6,771 nt of DNA, taken from Desulfobacterales bacterium (GTDB lineage Bacteria > Desulfobacterota > Desulfobacteria > Desulfobacterales > Desulfobacteraceae). The notes beneath the pieces were generated by a model, which worked only from the letters and a program-made list of their open reading frames with translations, did no database searches and was not told the origin of the DNA. Positions within the stretch are counted from its first letter, which is position 1. Each line of letters starts with the position of its first letter. Below, piece after piece: positions 5,552-6,771 of the stretch. The stretch is from positions 1 to 6,771 of the forward strand of contig JAKSBB010000849.1 of the NCBI GenBank assembly GCA_022361315.1, read 5' to 3'. Both the position numbers and the translations under genes were made by a program.

Positions 5552-6619
5552 TCAGGCAATGGTACGCCTGTGGCTGTCAGGTTCAGGAGGGACAGGCCGG
5601 TGGCCGAGAGCACCGGCCTTTTTCAAGGTGCCGGGGTTGATAAGGAACTGTTTCCTGAAAGCCGCCGAAAAATGGCTGACATTGGTATACCCCACCTCAT
5701 TTGCCGCTTCGGTAACGGACCGGCTGTCCTCTTTAAGCAAATGCCAGGCTTTTTCCATTTTGACCTGCTGGAGATGGGTAAAAATGGTGGTATTGAAAAC
5801 CTGTTTAAACTCTTTTTTGAGCTTGAATTCGTTTATGCCGCACTGCCTGGCCAAGGCGGATATGGTGGGGGGATTTTTCAGATCGGAGACCAGAATTCTC
5901 CGGGCTTCATGAAGACGGTCTAAATCTGCCCCCCTCGGGCCTGTCTCCCTTGTTCCACATGACAAACATGCGCCTTCCGGACCGGTGAGGTGCTCCAGCT
6001 GAAGGGCCAGCAGGTTCAGGGCCCGGCTTTCATAAAAAAGGGCCTGGGTGACCCCGGTATAGGCCGGTGGATTAATGATTTCCATAGTGGTGGCCGTCAT
6101 CTCCCGGCAAAGGGGAAATGTGGCGTACACCTGCCTGCCGGGATCGAATAATCCGGACATCTCTGACGGCAGCCTGTCCATCCGCTCATGGAGATAGGCA
6201 TGCAGGAGCCGGCGGTCAATTTTAAGATCCACACAGATAATTGGGATCTCAGGGTTGAAACTCATATCTCCAGTGATGTCATGAAGGGAAGTCACCGAAT
6301 TGGTACCGGATGCCAGGTTGAATTCTGTGTTTTTCGAAAAGCCCTGTCCCCTGATTCGGTGATAGCAGGCACCGGATACCAGGAATGAAAAAGAGACCGG
6401 TGCATTATTGACCTCAAAGCCCATGGCCGGGATGTGGGCCGGCGGGTGGTTGTAAACCGAGAGATACATCCCCGGTTTGATATGGAGGAGTTTGAAAAAA
6501 CTGTCCGGGTTATCCATACCCCGGATGTCAAACTTAAGTTTGCCGTATGGCGGATCTGCCTGGTCCCCGGAGATATCCGGATAGGTGAAATCTGTTTTAA
6601 AGAAAATGGGTTGACTCAT
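5552..6619 (-). CDS. AraC-family transcriptional regulator, PchR type
   Basis: This 355-residue protein has an N-terminal sensing domain (about 1-215), a linker (about 216-232) and a C-terminal AraC DNA-binding domain (about 233-335). The first helix-turn-helix is at 252-272 (TISALARQCGINEFKLKKEF) and the second at 301-323 (SVTEAANEVGYTNVSHFSAAF). The 'NEFKLKKEFKQVFNTTIFTHL' stretch (263-283) is typical of the PchR/YbtA branch, whose members activate siderophore or metal uptake genes on binding their ligand. The usual G-x-x-P-x-x-Y/F-R end is altered here to 'INPGTLKK' (327-334). The linker carries Cys218-x-x-Cys221. The ATG at 6619-6617 has AGGA (6625-6628) 5 nt upstream. The gene runs in the same direction as the five-gene run, separated by 376 bp, so it is likely a separate unit that controls it. 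The ligand is unknown; control of the neighbouring operon is inferred from position and from the repeats. Confidence 0.88.
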   Translation of the reverse strand: MSQPIFFKTDFTYPDISGDQADPPYGKLKFDIRGMDNPDSFFKLLHIKPGMYLSVYNHPPAHIPAMGFEVNNAPVSFSFLVSGACYHRIRGQGFSKNTEFNLASGTNSVTSLHDITGDMSFNPEIPIICVDLKIDRRLLHAYLHERMDRLPSEMSGLFDPGRQVYATFPLCREMTATTMEIINPPAYTGVTQALFYESRALNLLALQLEHLTGPEGACLSCGTRETGPRGADLDRLHEARRILVSDLKNPPTISALARQCGINEFKLKKEFKQVFNTTIFTHLQQVKMEKAWHLLKEDSRSVTEAANEVGYTNVSHFSAAFRKQFLINPGTLKKAGALGHRPVPPEPDSHRRTIA

Positions 6620-6654
6620 GACTGTCCTGGAATTTAAGTTTTCTCTGGCAGTAT

Positions 6655-6683
6655 TCTATAACTTATAATATTGTATGGCGCAA
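6655..6683 (-). promoter_or_regulatory. Candidate promoter of the AraC-family gene
   Basis: On the minus strand TTGCGC (6678-6683, 3 of 6 to the sigma70 -35 box) is followed after 17 bp by TATAGA (6655-6660, 4 of 6 to the -10 box), 36 bp upstream of the ATG. The spacer and the -35 box are overlapped by the repeats described next, so a bound protein would block RNA polymerase. This is a by-eye call; the region is AT-rich and other choices are possible. Confidence 0.35.
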
Positions 6684-6710
6684 CTAGTATTTTGTATAGT
6701 TGCTATAAGT
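6661..6710. repeat. Nested inverted repeats around the regulator promoter
   Basis: GCAACTA (6680-6686) pairs with TAGTTGC (6697-6703) across 10 bp, and ACTTATA (6661-6667) pairs with TATAAGT (6704-6710). The two right arms are adjacent, whereas 12 bp separate the left arms. The arms interleave with the direct repeats and cover the candidate -35 box and spacer. They may be operator dyads; the AT-rich context raises the chance of coincidence. Confidence 0.4.
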
Positions 6711-6719
6711 TTTGTATAG
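6669..6719. repeat. Three helically phased direct repeats upstream of the regulator gene
   Basis: TTTTGTATAG occurs exactly at 6690-6699 and 6710-6719, and an 8-of-10 copy (TATTGTATGG) lies at 6669-6678. Starts are 21 and 20 bp apart, about two helical turns each. This fits an operator for a tandem-binding regulator, either autoregulatory or shared with a divergent gene to the right. The sequence differs from the 13-bp repeat at 5239-5272, so it may bind another protein. Confidence 0.5.
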
Positions 6720-6725
6720 GCTAAT

Positions 6726-6771
6726 ATGGATTCGAAAAGGGAGGCACAATTTGGGAACCGGCACTATAATT
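6726..6771 (+). CDS. Possible start of a divergent gene (partial, right edge)
   Basis: An open frame from ATG at 6726 runs off the right edge (M-D-S-K-R-E-A-Q-F-G-N-R-H-Y-N), but no good SD precedes it. A different frame with a TTG codon at 6751 is preceded 6 nt upstream by an excellent GGGAGG (6739-6744). Either could be the start of a divergently transcribed gene; too little is visible to choose or to name a product. Confidence 0.15.
   Translation, partial: MDSKREAQFGNRHYN

Noticed and set aside
5513..5923. 136-codon plus-strand ORF overlapping the regulator's 3' end
   Set aside because: Antisense to the conserved helix-turn-helix domain, with no SD or domain signature.

Overview
The window reads as a piece of a Gram-negative bacterial chromosome. 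Every convincing gene lies on the minus strand, so transcription runs from right to left. The gene content is an outer-membrane barrel ending in a terminal Phe, periplasmic proteins with Sec signal peptides, an RND/MMPL permease and a PchR-type AraC regulator. Together with moderate GC content this suggests a sulfate-reducer-like member of the Desulfobacterota; that taxonomic guess is inference from gene style, not a match to a known genome.

Layout from right to left, in the direction of transcription. (1) 6620-6771 is a short AT-rich intergenic region with three helically phased direct repeats, nested inverted repeats and a candidate promoter for the regulator; a divergent gene may begin at the right edge. 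(2) 5552-6619 encodes an AraC-family regulator of the PchR type. (3) 5176-5551 is a 376-bp intergenic region with no convincing gene, but it holds a perfect 13-bp direct repeat with a 21-bp period, about 64 bp upstream of the next gene. (4) 5175 down to position 1 is a compact run of five genes: a LolA-like lipoprotein-sorting protein, a DUF1302-like barrel, an RND/MMPL permease, a small NikL-like periplasmic protein, and a DUF4198 protein cut off by the left edge. The first four are joined by a 4-bp ATGA overlap, a 9-bp gap and a 2-bp gap, which indicates one mRNA with coupled translation; the fifth follows after 50 bp with its own strong Shine-Dalgarno (SD) sequence.

Working model (inference). 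The first three structural genes form an envelope path: an inner-membrane RND pump, a periplasmic hydrophobic-ligand carrier of LolA fold, and an outer-membrane barrel. Such a set is suited to moving a lipid or other hydrophobic ligand. The last two genes belong to families known from nickel/cobalt uptake (NikL and DUF4198), and both mature proteins are predicted to begin with His in a shared H-(S/T)-L-(W/Y)-x-N motif. A PchR-type regulator usually senses a siderophore-like ligand. The combination suggests a ligand-induced envelope system linked to metal or metallophore handling, which I do not recognise as a described system. No tRNA, rRNA, CRISPR, insertion sequence or phage gene was seen.
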